Shown here piece after piece: positions 45,114 to 54,070 of a stretch of 64,000 bases of DNA. The notes beneath the pieces are model-generated. The model searched no databases and was not told the origin of the DNA. It was given only the letters and a program-made list of their open reading frames with translations. Position numbers and translations under genes: made by a program. Numbering within the stretch: position 1 is the stretch's first letter; each line of letters begins with the position of its first letter. The stretch comes from Nodosilinea sp. WJT8-NPBG4 (GTDB lineage: Bacteria > Cyanobacteriota > Cyanobacteriia > Phormidesmidales > Phormidesmidaceae): contig JAHHHQ010000054.1 of assembly GCA_019359285.1 (NCBI GenBank), positions 1 to 64,000 of the forward strand, written 5' to 3'.

Positions 45114-45980
45114 ATGCCCTACATTGACGTCAACCAGGTTAACCACTACTACGAGTGGGTCGGCACCAATACGCCGCGCGATCCAAGTTCTTCAAAGCCG
45201 GTGATGGTCTTTATTCACGGCTGGGCTGGGTCGGCTCGCTACTGGCAGAGTACGGCGGCAATATTGAGCGATCGCTATGACTGTCTGCTCTACGACATGC
45301 GCGGGTTTGGGCGATCGCGCCTGGCTCCCGACCAGCAGGAGGCGGCTACGGCACGAGGCTACGAGCTAGAGACCTACGCGGACGATTTGGCCGAGCTGTT
45401 AAAGGCGCTGAACCTGCCCAAGGTGTCGATCAATGCCCACTCCATGGGGGCGTCGGTAGCGGTGTACTTTGTGAATCAGTACCCGGAGCTGTGCGATCGC
45501 GCCATTCTGACCTGCAACGGCACCTTTGAGTACGACAAAGCCGCCTTTGAGGCCTTCTACAAGTTCGGTGGCTACGTGGTGGCCTTTCGGCCTAAGTGGC
45601 TGGGGAAAATACCGCTAGCACCGCGCTTCTTTATGGCCCGTTTCCTCAGCCGCCCCATTCCCGCTGCGGAAAAAATTGCGTTTTTAGACGATTTCTTAAA
45701 CGCTGACTACGCCACGGCCCTTGGCACCATCTTTACCTCGGTCAGCAAAAAGGCGACAGAGGTGATGCCCCTAGAGTTTGCCAAAATTACCGTGCCGACG
45801 CTGCTAGTGTCGGGAGAGTTTGATAAAATCACCCCTGCAGAACTGGGACGCACGGCAGCAGCTTTGAACCCTAAAATCGAGTACGCCTTGGTAAAAAATA
45901 CCGGGCATTTTCCCATGCTCGAAGACCCGGAGACCTACCTCGAGTACGTCAATGAATTCCTGGCCTCACCGTTGGCGTGA
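45114..45980 (+). CDS. Alpha/beta hydrolase, candidate BioH-like esterase
   Basis: 288 residues. The oxyanion-side motif is VFIHGWAGSARYW. The nucleophile elbow is NAHSMGAS with Ser near 109, the acid lies in SGEFDKITP, and His near 263 in NTGHFPMLEDP. No signal peptide. It is 2 bases after clpX and 12 bases before bioA, so clpP-clpX-hydrolase-bioA reads as one operon. Stand-alone hydrolases near biotin genes often act as pimeloyl-ACP methyl esterases (BioH, BioG, BioK, BioJ). That role here is inference from context only. Confidence 0.85.
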   Translation: MPYIDVNQVNHYYEWVGTNTPRDPSSSKPVMVFIHGWAGSARYWQSTAAILSDRYDCLLYDMRGFGRSRLAPDQQEAATARGYELETYADDLAELLKALNLPKVSINAHSMGASVAVYFVNQYPELCDRAILTCNGTFEYDKAAFEAFYKFGGYVVAFRPKWLGKIPLAPRFFMARFLSRPIPAAEKIAFLDDFLNADYATALGTIFTSVSKKATEVMPLEFAKITVPTLLVSGEFDKITPAELGRTAAALNPKIEYALVKNTGHFPMLEDPETYLEYVNEFLASPLA

Positions 45981-45992
45981 TGTCCCCAACCT

Positions 45993-47282
45993 ATGGATAG
46001 GCTGCCCACCGATCAGCTGCTGGCTCTCGATCGCCGCCATGTCTGGCACCCCTACGCAGCGATGCCCAACACCGGGCCATTATTTGCGGTGCGATCGGCC
46101 CAGGGCGTCTATCTGGAGCTGGAAACCGGGGAACGCCTGGTGGATGGGATGTCATCGTGGTGGACCTGCATTCACGGCTATAACCACCCTCGATTGAATC
46201 AGGCGGCCCAGAAGCAGATGGGGTGCATGAGCCACGTCATGTTTGGCGGGCTAACCCACCAACCGGCGGTACAGCTAGCCCAAAAGCTGGTGACGATCAC
46301 GCCAGAGCCCTTACAGCAGGTTTTTTTCTGCGATTCCGGCTCGGTGGCGGTAGAAGTAGCCATGAAGCTGGCGATCCAGTACTGGCACAACCGGGGAAAG
46401 CCGCAGAAACAGCACTTTCTCACCCTACGCAACGGCTACCATGGCGACACCTTTGCAGCGATGGCAGTGTGTGATCCGGTGAACGGTATGCACCATTTGT
46501 TTCGCCATAGCCTGGTGGAGCAGTATTTTGCCGATGCGCCCCAAATCTCCTTTGAGGGAGGGTGGGATGAGGCAGACCTGGCCAGCTTTGAGACGATTTT
46601 GCAGCGCCACCATGGGGAAATTGCCGCCGCGATTTTTGAGCCAGTGGTGCAGGGGGCTGGGGGCATGCGGTTTTATCACCCGGAGTACGTCCGGCGGACC
46701 AGGGAGCTGTGCGATCGCTACAACATCCTCCTGATTCTCGACGAAATTGCCACGGGCTTTGGCCGCACGGGTAAGCTATTTGCCTGCGAATATGCTGGTA
46801 TCAGTCCCGATATTCTCTGTGTCGGCAAGGCGTTAACCGGCGGGTTTATGTCCCTAGCGGCCACCCTAACCACCGAGCACATTAGCGAAACCTTTGCCCA
46901 AGGAGAAGCAGGAGTTTTCATGCACGGCCCCACCTTTATGGGCAACCCCCTTGCCTGCGCTGTGGCCTTGGAAAACTTGAACCTGTTAGAAAGCTACAAC
47001 TGGGTTACGAGGATACGCGCCATAGAAACCCAGCTCAAGCAGGAGCTAGCCCCCTGCCGTGACCTGCCAGCGGTGAAGGATGTGAGGGTCTTGGGGGCGA
47101 TCGGAGTGGTGGAGCTGCATGAACCAGTAGATATGGCGGTGATACAACCCCAGTTTGTGCAGCATGGGGTGTGGCTGCGCCCCTTTGGTCGCCTTATTTA
47201 CACCATGCCGCCTTACATCATCGAGCCAGAGCAACTGCGGCAGATTACCCAAGCGATCTATACAGTTCTGAACCAAGAATAA
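45993..47282 (+). CDS. bioA: Adenosylmethionine-8-amino-7-oxononanoate aminotransferase
   Basis: 429 residues. DRRHVWHPYAAM and DGMSSWWTCIHGYNHP are specific to BioA among class III aminotransferases. Further landmarks are FCDSGSVAVEVAMKLA, LILDEIATGFGRTG, and the PLP Lys near 279 in CVGKALTGGFMSLAAT. It makes 7,8-diaminopelargonate with S-adenosylmethionine as amino donor in biotin synthesis. Cyanobacteria often use BioU instead, so a true BioA is worth noting. Confidence 0.95.
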   Translation: MDRLPTDQLLALDRRHVWHPYAAMPNTGPLFAVRSAQGVYLELETGERLVDGMSSWWTCIHGYNHPRLNQAAQKQMGCMSHVMFGGLTHQPAVQLAQKLVTITPEPLQQVFFCDSGSVAVEVAMKLAIQYWHNRGKPQKQHFLTLRNGYHGDTFAAMAVCDPVNGMHHLFRHSLVEQYFADAPQISFEGGWDEADLASFETILQRHHGEIAAAIFEPVVQGAGGMRFYHPEYVRRTRELCDRYNILLILDEIATGFGRTGKLFACEYAGISPDILCVGKALTGGFMSLAATLTTEHISETFAQGEAGVFMHGPTFMGNPLACAVALENLNLLESYNWVTRIRAIETQLKQELAPCRDLPAVKDVRVLGAIGVVELHEPVDMAVIQPQFVQHGVWLRPFGRLIYTMPPYIIEPEQLRQITQAIYTVLNQE

Positions 47283-47305
47283 TTGAGGTCTTCGGCGTAA
47301 ATTCG

Positions 47306-47806
47306 TTAGACATCCAACAAATCACTGGGTTCGCCAGGATAAAAATCCTCTGAAAGGATGTTGGCCAAGCCATAAGGGCAACCCAATGGGAAGGTAACCT
47401 CTGGCAAGTTAGTTTCACCCATCGCTAAATCCCTATTGTTGGCATGGGCATCGACTAATGCCTCTTTTAGATAGGGTTTGAGACTGGGGTTTTCATCGAG
47501 TAATCGCAGAATGTCGCGGCGCTGAACTCGTAACGTGGCGAGCCAGCTGCGGCTGCGCTGTTGAGGTTGAAATTGCCATTTCAGCAGGTGCTCAAGCAAA
47601 ACGCTGAGCCGATTGCGAAGCTCCTGGCGCTGCTGTTTGCCTAACGATTCAATCTCCTCAATTAGGTTGGGCAAATCAATACTTTGCCACTGTCGGTTGC
47701 GAAGAAACTCAGCCTGCTGCTGTACCCAGGCGCAAAAATCTGCCTCATAGAGATCGGACGCGGCGGTAGAATTCTCCAAGTTTGGGCTGGTTTTGGGGGG
47801 TGACAT
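47306..47806 (-). CDS. DUF29-family protein
   Basis: 166 residues from ATG 47806; the frame is open to 47959, but that part overlaps the divergent transglutaminase gene and is not family-like. LYEADFCAWVQQQAEFLR, IDLPNLIEEIESLGKQQRQEL and LLEHLLKWQFQPQQRS are classic DUF29, a short helical family very common in cyanobacteria. The function is unknown. Convergent with bioA, 23 bases away. Confidence 0.88.
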   Translation of the reverse strand: MSPPKTSPNLENSTAASDLYEADFCAWVQQQAEFLRNRQWQSIDLPNLIEEIESLGKQQRQELRNRLSVLLEHLLKWQFQPQQRSRSWLATLRVQRRDILRLLDENPSLKPYLKEALVDAHANNRDLAMGETNLPEVTFPLGCPYGLANILSEDFYPGEPSDLLDV

Positions 47807-47887
47807 AGAGATAAAGAACCGCAATGGGCTTATTCTAAACCGGTCAGCCATAGTACAAAGAACGAAGCCCACCCTAGGACTGCCGCC

Positions 47888-48787
47888 ATGTCGGTCATCT
47901 ATGAAGTTGAACATGTCACCACCTACCGCTACGCCAGGCCGGTGACCTTTGGCCTCCACAAGGCAATGTTTTTGCCTCGGGGCAACTACAGCGGGCGACT
48001 GCTGGAATATTCTCTAGACGTTAACGTGCCGGCTAAGGTGCACTGGATCAGCGATACCCTCTCTAACAACGTGGCGGTAATTGACGTCGGTGAACCAGCC
48101 CAAGAACTGACCTTTACCTGCCGGTTTCGCGGTGAACACTTTGGCACTAAAGGCATTGACAACTTTCCCCTCGACCCTCGGGCCCATGAGGTGCCGGTGC
48201 AGTACACCCCCGATGAATGGACTGACCTAGCGGTATACCTACGGCCCCACGCCGAAGACCCCGATGGGTCGGTGGCGGCTTGGGCCAAGAGCTTTGTGGC
48301 GGGCGATTTGGATCGCACCAGTGACGTGCTAAGTCGCATTATGAACACAATTCGCGACACCATCACCTATCGATCGCGGGAGGAGGAGGGCACCCAGCTG
48401 CCGGGGGAAACGCTGCGGCTGAAGTCGGGCACCTGCCGCGACTACGCCTGGCTGATGATGGAAACCCTGCGGCGGCTGGGGCTAGCCTGCCGATTCGTGT
48501 CGGGCTACCTATATGACTCCGCACTGGATGGCGGCGACGTGGGCATGACCGGGTCGGGGGCCACCCACGCCTGGCTTCAGGTATATCTGCCAGGAGCGGG
48601 CTGGCTGGTATATGACCCCACCAACCGCCTGACTGAAGGGTTTGATTTAATTGCGGTAGCGATCGCCCGTCACCCTGGCCAGGCGATTCCCCTCGCTGGC
48701 TCGTGGTTTGGCAATGCGGGCGACTACCTAGGCATGGAGGTCTCGGTAGCGGTGCGCAAACTAGGGGCAACGCCAGAGTTTAAGTGA
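47888..48787 (+). CDS. Transglutaminase-like protein
   Basis: 299 residues. The N-terminal beta region YEVEHVTTYRYARPVTFG is the bacterial transglutaminase N domain. The catalytic triad is Cys near 183 in KSGTCRDYAWLMMETLR, His in GATHAWLQVYLPG, and Asp in YDPTNRL. No signal peptide, so it is probably cytosolic. Such proteins act as proteases or amide-forming enzymes, and some are encoded near ATP-grasp/circularly-permuted partners, not seen here. Confidence 0.9.
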   Translation: MSVIYEVEHVTTYRYARPVTFGLHKAMFLPRGNYSGRLLEYSLDVNVPAKVHWISDTLSNNVAVIDVGEPAQELTFTCRFRGEHFGTKGIDNFPLDPRAHEVPVQYTPDEWTDLAVYLRPHAEDPDGSVAAWAKSFVAGDLDRTSDVLSRIMNTIRDTITYRSREEEGTQLPGETLRLKSGTCRDYAWLMMETLRRLGLACRFVSGYLYDSALDGGDVGMTGSGATHAWLQVYLPGAGWLVYDPTNRLTEGFDLIAVAIARHPGQAIPLAGSWFGNAGDYLGMEVSVAVRKLGATPEFK

Positions 48788-48790
48788 GAA

Positions 48791-48856
48791 AGTTTTGAGT
48801 TTTGAATTAAAGCCCCACTCCAAGAACTCAAAACTAAGAACCCGAAATTCAAAACT
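48791..48856. terminator. AGTTTTGA-type repeat hairpins between convergent genes
   Basis: Two overlapping copies AGTTTTGAG (48791) and AGTTTTGAATT (48798) face their reverse complements CTCAAAACT (48827) and AATTCAAAACT (48846). Both hairpins can form, in nested or alternative ways. A+T-rich, sited between the transglutaminase and pentapeptide genes, it may serve both as a terminator. A similar TTTTTGAGTTTTGAG run occurs at about 55282. Confidence 0.55.
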
Positions 48857-48880
48857 AAACCCACTCCATCCCTCTTCATC

Positions 48881-50176
48881 CTAACGTCCCAGTCGGTTGG
48901 GAATATCCTCACAGCCGCCGGGAACGGTGGCGCGGGTAGCCTCACCGCCCCAGGCCCCGATGTAGTGGCGCTGTTCCTCAGACAGGCGGTACACGCCGCT
49001 GAAGTTAGCCCCTTCAACTACGGCCCCGGTGTTAGCCCCGGTGGTGTAGTCGGGTGCGCCGGTGCGGGTGCGGGGAGTGGCGGTGGCAGCATCTCCATAG
49101 AAAAGCCGCGCCTCCATCAAGTCGGCCCCAGACAGATTGGCTTGGTACAAAATAGAGCGGGCAAAGTTAGTTCTCACCAGGTCAGCCCGGCGCAGATCGG
49201 CGCGAATCAAGTTGGTTTCGCTGAGGTCGGCCCAGCGCAAATCGCTGCCCGACAGGTCGGCGGCGGCCAGCATAGCCCCCAAATCGATGACGCGGGTGCC
49301 GTTCAGCCGGTCTTCTTCATAACCACCTCGGCCGTCTAGGATAGGGCGACCCAGGCGATTGTCGCGGCGCAGGGGCGTGAGCAGCTTAGAGCGAGAGAGA
49401 AAGCGTATGACCTTGGCCCTGCCTCCAGCATCGACGCTGCTGAGAATGGCGGCGGTGCGGGCTTCGGCGATAATGCGCTCCTGGGGCCAGTCTTCGAGCA
49501 GTCCTTCGTCATCGAGCACCAGTTCTGAAATGCCTTGAAAGTAGGAGTCGATGGTTTGCTGCTGGGTAATTAGGTTTTGCTGTTTGGTCAGGTCGCGGGA
49601 AATAACGTACTGCCGCCAAGCGACAAACAGGGCCAAAAAGGCGATGAAGATTTGCCCGATCGCCCCCAAAAAGTCTCCTAAGGCCCCCAGAATATCCCAC
49701 CGCAGCGTCAGGCCCCAGGTCAAAATGGCGCGGTTAATGCCGGTGATATTCGTCAGCCCCACCAGCCCTACCAACACCCCAGGGATGGCAATCAGCAGCG
49801 ACTGCTGCCGGGCCGAGAGTTCCCCCAGCACCTCCTGAAAGAAAGGCCATATGAGTCGAATCGACACCAGGGTAGCCACCAGCGACCCGGCCAGGGTGAG
49901 CCAAAAACTGCTGACGATCAATCCCAGACCGATTACCGCCACCGCCACGATGGTGATCGCGCTGGCCGAGGTGACCGTGGGGTCAACCAGCAGGGGCTCA
50001 ACGTTCATTGGGTCAGAGGGGTCTACATCCAGCCGAGCGGCTGCCGGAGAATTCCCCGTCGCACCATCGCTCGGGTTTGACCGTACGACGAGTTGACCTG
50101 GAGTAGCACCAGTGCCGTTGTCTGGAGTAGAGGTTGGTAGCGGGGGCTGGGCTGGGTCAGGGGACGGGGAAGTCAT
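48881..50176 (-). CDS. Membrane protein with pentapeptide repeats
   Basis: 431 residues from ATG 50176 (MTSPSPDP); 19 codons upstream are also open. A Pro/Ser-rich N-terminus (1-70) leads to three or four membrane helices (about 75-220) and a helical cytosolic segment. About ten A(D/N)LXX pentapeptide repeats follow (ADLSGSDLRWADLSETNLIR onwards, about 325-375). The repeats should form a right-handed quadrilateral beta-helix. No function is known. A short coiled-coil-like stretch RDLTKQQNLITQQQ joins the membrane part to the rest. Confidence 0.85.
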   Translation of the reverse strand: MTSPSPDPAQPPLPTSTPDNGTGATPGQLVVRSNPSDGATGNSPAAARLDVDPSDPMNVEPLLVDPTVTSASAITIVAVAVIGLGLIVSSFWLTLAGSLVATLVSIRLIWPFFQEVLGELSARQQSLLIAIPGVLVGLVGLTNITGINRAILTWGLTLRWDILGALGDFLGAIGQIFIAFLALFVAWRQYVISRDLTKQQNLITQQQTIDSYFQGISELVLDDEGLLEDWPQERIIAEARTAAILSSVDAGGRAKVIRFLSRSKLLTPLRRDNRLGRPILDGRGGYEEDRLNGTRVIDLGAMLAAADLSGSDLRWADLSETNLIRADLRRADLVRTNFARSILYQANLSGADLMEARLFYGDAATATPRTRTGAPDYTTGANTGAVVEGANFSGVYRLSEEQRHYIGAWGGEATRATVPGGCEDIPNRLGR

Positions 50177-50422
50177 GGGCGCGCAACAATGAGCAAGATA
50201 GACAGTTCTTTGGGATACGGCGGCAAAGGGCAAATTGTCTGGCTATATTTAAGCACCTTAACCTTGGAACTATAGCCCTTGGGGCGGGTTTGCTCCCTCG
50301 ATAGGCCGAGGTGACTAACCCCGACTAGCCGGCTCCGGCCCATCGACGGTAGACTGATGGGGATTTTGCCCGCTAAAACGGGCGTTTCAGCACATGTTGA
50401 GGAGGGTAGGGGCAGCGACATT

Positions 50423-51904
50423 ATGGTGATTACTGGGTTGATTTTGCTGGCCGCGAGCGCGATTTTAGTCTGGGGCTACCGCCGGGCACAGCCCTACGGC
50501 ACCGTGGGTATCTTCGCCTGGCTGCAATCGGTGGTGCTGATGGCCCCGTGGCTGCTGTTTTTTGGACTGTTTGCCCTGGGTATTTATGTCAACCTGGCGG
50601 GGGTGCTGTTGCTGTTGCTGGGATCCACGGGCCTCTATATCTATCTCGGGCGACGACTACGAGCCCTGGGGCAAGACAGCCTATCGACCCAGCGCCCTGC
50701 GACGGTGCCCGCAGCAGACTCGATACCTGAGAATACCGATCGCCTAGCACCCCTCGATCAACCCAGCCCAGCCCCCGACGCCCCAGCGGCGATCGCCCTG
50801 CCCCCAGAAGATCTAGCGCAGATCGAAGGCATCTTTGGCCTTGATACCTACTTTCGCACCGAGACGATTCCCTACGATCAGGGAGCGATTTTTCGCGGCA
50901 ACCTGCGAGGCGAACCGGCAGCCACCCAAGCTACCTTGGCAGAACGACTGGGTGAGCGCCTGGGCGATCGCTACCGCCTATTTTTGGTCGAAAACCTGGA
51001 GCAAAAGCCCACGGTGGTGGTGCTGCCCGCCACCGCCGACCCGGTCAAAACTACCCCGGCCCAGTGGGCGCTGGCGGGGGTGCTGGCGATCGCCACCCTT
51101 TTCACTGGCCTAGAAGCCGGGGCGATTTTGCAGGGCTTCGACCTACTGCAAGACTTTTCCCGCTGGCGGGCCGCCCTGCCTTTTTTGGTGGCCTTGCTGG
51201 TCATCCTGCTTAGCCACGAAGCGGGCCACTGGATTGCTGCCCGACGCTACGGGGTGCGCCTCAGCCCGCCCTTCTTCATCCCCGCCTGGCAGATTGGGGC
51301 CTTTGGCAGCCTCACCCGGTTTGAGTCACTGCTGCCCAACCGCAGCGTGTTGTTTGATATTTCCCTAGCCGGGCCTGCCGCCAGCGGCATCATCTCCCTA
51401 GCCATGCTGGTGGGCGGGCTGCTGTTGTCGCACCCCGGCAGCGCCTTTCAAATTCCCTCCGGGTTCTTTGGGGGGTCGGTGCTGATCGGAGCCTTGGCCA
51501 AGGTAGTGCTGGGCTCAGCGCTGCAAGAGCCCTTGGTGGATATTCACCCGCTCACCATCATGGGCTGGCTAGGGCTGGTGATTACCGCCCTCAATCTGAT
51601 GCCAGCCGGACAGCTCGATGGCGGACGCATGGTGCAGGCCATCTACGGCCGAAAAACCGCCAACCGCACGACGGTGTTTACCCTGGTGGTGCTGGCCCTG
51701 GTGGCGCTGGCCAACCCCCTAGCCCTCTACTGGGCCGGGGTGATTGTGATCTTGCAGCGCACCCTAGAACGCCCCTGCCTCAACGATATTTCTGAACCCA
51801 ACGACGCCCGCGCCGCCCTGGGGCTGCTGGCACTGTTTTTAGCCCTGACGGTGCTGCTGCCCCTCACCCCTAGCCTGGCCGGTCGCCTGGGCATTGGATC
51901 GTAG
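50423..51904 (+). CDS. EGY-like site-2 metalloprotease (M50)
   Basis: 493 residues from ATG 50423; 22 codons upstream are open but not protein-like. About eight membrane helices. The zinc motif HEAGH lies near residue 265, and the second ligand region NLMPAGQLDGGRM near 395. The soluble part contains FRGNLRGEP, the GNLRG mark of the plant/cyanobacterial EGY group. It probably cuts membrane proteins within the bilayer of thylakoid or plasma membrane. It converges on the oxygenase gene. Confidence 0.9.
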   Translation: MVITGLILLAASAILVWGYRRAQPYGTVGIFAWLQSVVLMAPWLLFFGLFALGIYVNLAGVLLLLLGSTGLYIYLGRRLRALGQDSLSTQRPATVPAADSIPENTDRLAPLDQPSPAPDAPAAIALPPEDLAQIEGIFGLDTYFRTETIPYDQGAIFRGNLRGEPAATQATLAERLGERLGDRYRLFLVENLEQKPTVVVLPATADPVKTTPAQWALAGVLAIATLFTGLEAGAILQGFDLLQDFSRWRAALPFLVALLVILLSHEAGHWIAARRYGVRLSPPFFIPAWQIGAFGSLTRFESLLPNRSVLFDISLAGPAASGIISLAMLVGGLLLSHPGSAFQIPSGFFGGSVLIGALAKVVLGSALQEPLVDIHPLTIMGWLGLVITALNLMPAGQLDGGRMVQAIYGRKTANRTTVFTLVVLALVALANPLALYWAGVIVILQRTLERPCLNDISEPNDARAALGLLALFLALTVLLPLTPSLAGRLGIGS

Positions 51905-51996
51905 GCAGAGTAGGAGGGTGGATGGGTAAGGGGGTAGGAAGGGTAGGTGTTCGGCAACCACCCACCCACTCGCCCACCCATCCACTCACCCACCCC
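51905..51996. repeat. Low-complexity GGGTGG / CCCACC inverted repeat region
   Basis: Between two convergent genes, the left part is G-rich (GGAGGGTGGATGGGTAAGGG from about 51911). The right part is its C-rich approximate complement (CCCACCCATCCACTCACCCA around 51970). It may form a long imperfect hairpin and act as a bidirectional terminator. The simple-sequence character suggests expansion by slippage. Confidence 0.6.
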
Positions 51997-52929
51997 TTAC
52001 CCCACCGGCTCCACCTGAATCTCACCCAGCCGTTGGGCCAGATAGGCAGCGGCCGTGATTGGGGGAAATTGAGGCATTCCCCCGGTGCGATCGACCAAAC
52101 TATCTACCGGGGTCAGGTCAATTTCGGGACGGGGATGCACAAAAAACGGCATTGATAGGCGGGCCTGGTTGCTAGGCTGGGGATTGACCACTCGATGGGT
52201 AGTGCTCCTAAACAGCCCGTTGGTAAGGTTTTGCAGCATGTCACCGGTATCTACCACGATCTGGCCAGGGGTCGTTTTGACGGGCAGCCACTGCCCATCC
52301 TGGGTGAGAATTTCAAGCCCAGGGGCGGTAGCCTCGCAGAGCAGAGTAATGAGATTGATATCTTCGTGGGCGGCTGCCCGCAGACTACCGGCGGCTGGCT
52401 GGCCCACGGGCGGGTAGTGGGCCAGGCGCAGCACTGTGTTGCCACCGCTGGCCATGGCCACCAGCCAGTCGCTAGGCTGACCTAGATAGTCGCTACAGGC
52501 CGCTAGCAGCACTTCCGCACAGGCCATAAGCTGCTCGTATAGGCGGGTCATCACCGGACGAAAGGAGGGCACCTCCTGGGGCCAGGGCGAATCGGTGGCT
52601 GTGAGGCTGTGGCGATTGACGTGCCAAAATTCCTTGAGATCGGGTAGGGTGTGGCCCTTAGCCTGCTCACTGCCAAAACTCGAAAATCCTACCTCACCCT
52701 GATACTCGGGTAGGGAGTACTGAGTTTTAGCGGCATCCGGTAGGGCAAAGAACTCAGTAGCCACTTGATAGGCTCGCCGCACCACCTCTGGCGAAACCGG
52801 GTGGGGTTCCAAAATAAAAAAGCCAACGTCTTCTAGGGCCTGGCCCAGGGTTGCGATCGCCCGCTGTCGTACCGCCGTAGGGCCGATTAAATCTGCGTAA
52901 GACACCACAGGAATGGGCGGCCGGGTCAT
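51997..52929 (-). CDS. 2-oxoglutarate/Fe(II) oxygenase, isopenicillin-N-synthase family
   Basis: 310 residues. N-terminal DIOX_N region (PIPVVSYADLIGP). The Fe ligands are HED in AAHEDINLITLL near 187 and His in FRSTTHRVVNP near 244, with Arg in RLSMPFF for 2-oxoglutarate. The substrate is unknown; cyanobacteria have several such enzymes. Divergent from the parvulin-like gene, with 210 bases between. Confidence 0.9.
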   Translation of the reverse strand: MTRPPIPVVSYADLIGPTAVRQRAIATLGQALEDVGFFILEPHPVSPEVVRRAYQVATEFFALPDAAKTQYSLPEYQGEVGFSSFGSEQAKGHTLPDLKEFWHVNRHSLTATDSPWPQEVPSFRPVMTRLYEQLMACAEVLLAACSDYLGQPSDWLVAMASGGNTVLRLAHYPPVGQPAAGSLRAAAHEDINLITLLCEATAPGLEILTQDGQWLPVKTTPGQIVVDTGDMLQNLTNGLFRSTTHRVVNPQPSNQARLSMPFFVHPRPEIDLTPVDSLVDRTGGMPQFPPITAAAYLAQRLGEIQVEPVG

Positions 52930-53140
52930 GGTGTGATCCTTGGAGAGGATAAAATAGGTTGGCTGGATTGTAGCAGCCTAGTCAAGGGTCAATAGCTCGC
53001 CGAAGTGGCTGTTTCTGAGCGAGTGAGCGCCAGCGCATAGCGACCCTAAATTTGGCAAACTCGGTGGTTCAGCGGTTTAATCACCGAGACACCCAAGCAT
53101 AATGCGATAAGGTTGGGCTACATGGCTTGCTAACGCTTTA

Positions 53141-53932
53141 TTGTCTGTGAACACTCCTGCTAACCAAGAGCCCAGTCTAATGCTGCACATCGGCGACCAA
53201 GTGTTGACTGCCGCCGATGTTGTACCCCGGCTACAGCGCTATGGCATGTTGCCCGCCCTGATCAAAGAACTGGTGATTGACCAGGCGATCGCCGCGATCG
53301 GCCTCACCCCAGAACAGAGCGCTCAAGCCCTAAACCAGTTTTTGCAGGCCAATCAGGTAACGACCCCCGAGCAGCAGCAGGGGTTTTTAGCCCAGCGGGG
53401 GCTGACCGAAGGCGATCTTTCGGCGCTAGCTCAGCGAACTCAAAAGCTTCAGCAGTATAAGCTCGACACCTGGGGACACCAGGTCGAGTCCCACTTTTTG
53501 CAGCGCAAGGGCCACCTCGATCGGGTTCTCTACTCTTTGATTCGCACCCGCGATGGGGGCCTGGCCCAAGAGCTTTACTTTCGCATCAAAGACGACGGCC
53601 AACCTTTAGCCGACCTAGCCCGCCAGTATTCCGAAGGGCAAGAGGCCCAAACCGGAGGCCTGATCGGCCCCGTAGAGCTATCGGTACCCCACCCGGCCCT
53701 CGCCCGGATTCTCTCCATCAGCCAACCCGAACAGCTCTGGCCTCCAACTCGCGTCGGCGAATGGTTTGTGGTGGTGCGCCTGGAAAAGTTTTTGCCGGCC
53801 CGCCTGGATGACGCCACTCGCCAACGTCTGATCGACGAGCTGTTTAACACCTGGCTAGCTGAGCAAGTACAGCGGGAGCTTCAGGCTAATGCCATTTCAG
53901 GAGTGAACTCTCTGCCGACAAAAAACAACTAG
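53141..53932 (+). CDS. Parvulin-like peptidyl-prolyl isomerase
   Basis: 263 residues from TTG 53141; GTG 53147 and ATG 53180 (MLHIGDQ) are alternatives and none has a clear Shine-Dalgarno. An N-terminal SurA/PpiC-like helical part (about 15-125) is followed by a rotamase domain (about 130-235: LYSLIRTRDGGLAQELYF, GLIGPVELSVPHPAL). No signal peptide. In cyanobacteria similar proteins are often encoded next to secretion or peptide-export genes; here it precedes the exopolysaccharide locus, 138 bases before the OPX gene. Confidence 0.82.
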   Translation: MSVNTPANQEPSLMLHIGDQVLTAADVVPRLQRYGMLPALIKELVIDQAIAAIGLTPEQSAQALNQFLQANQVTTPEQQQGFLAQRGLTEGDLSALAQRTQKLQQYKLDTWGHQVESHFLQRKGHLDRVLYSLIRTRDGGLAQELYFRIKDDGQPLADLARQYSEGQEAQTGGLIGPVELSVPHPALARILSISQPEQLWPPTRVGEWFVVVRLEKFLPARLDDATRQRLIDELFNTWLAEQVQRELQANAISGVNSLPTKNN

Positions 53933-54070
53933 CTCGGCCTATCTTTCCCTAGCGAAGGTAAACCTTTGCGAACTACGGAGGGCAAATCTAGGCCGATCGC
54001 CCATCATGAACTCGTGGTGCACCCGTAACATTTTGATACGATATGTCCGGACAGCCCAAGGAGGTCAATG

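Noticed and set aside
48777..48880. CRISPR-like repeat array
   Set aside because: Only short, overlapping copies without uniform spacers; no cas genes are in the window and no array was seen anywhere.
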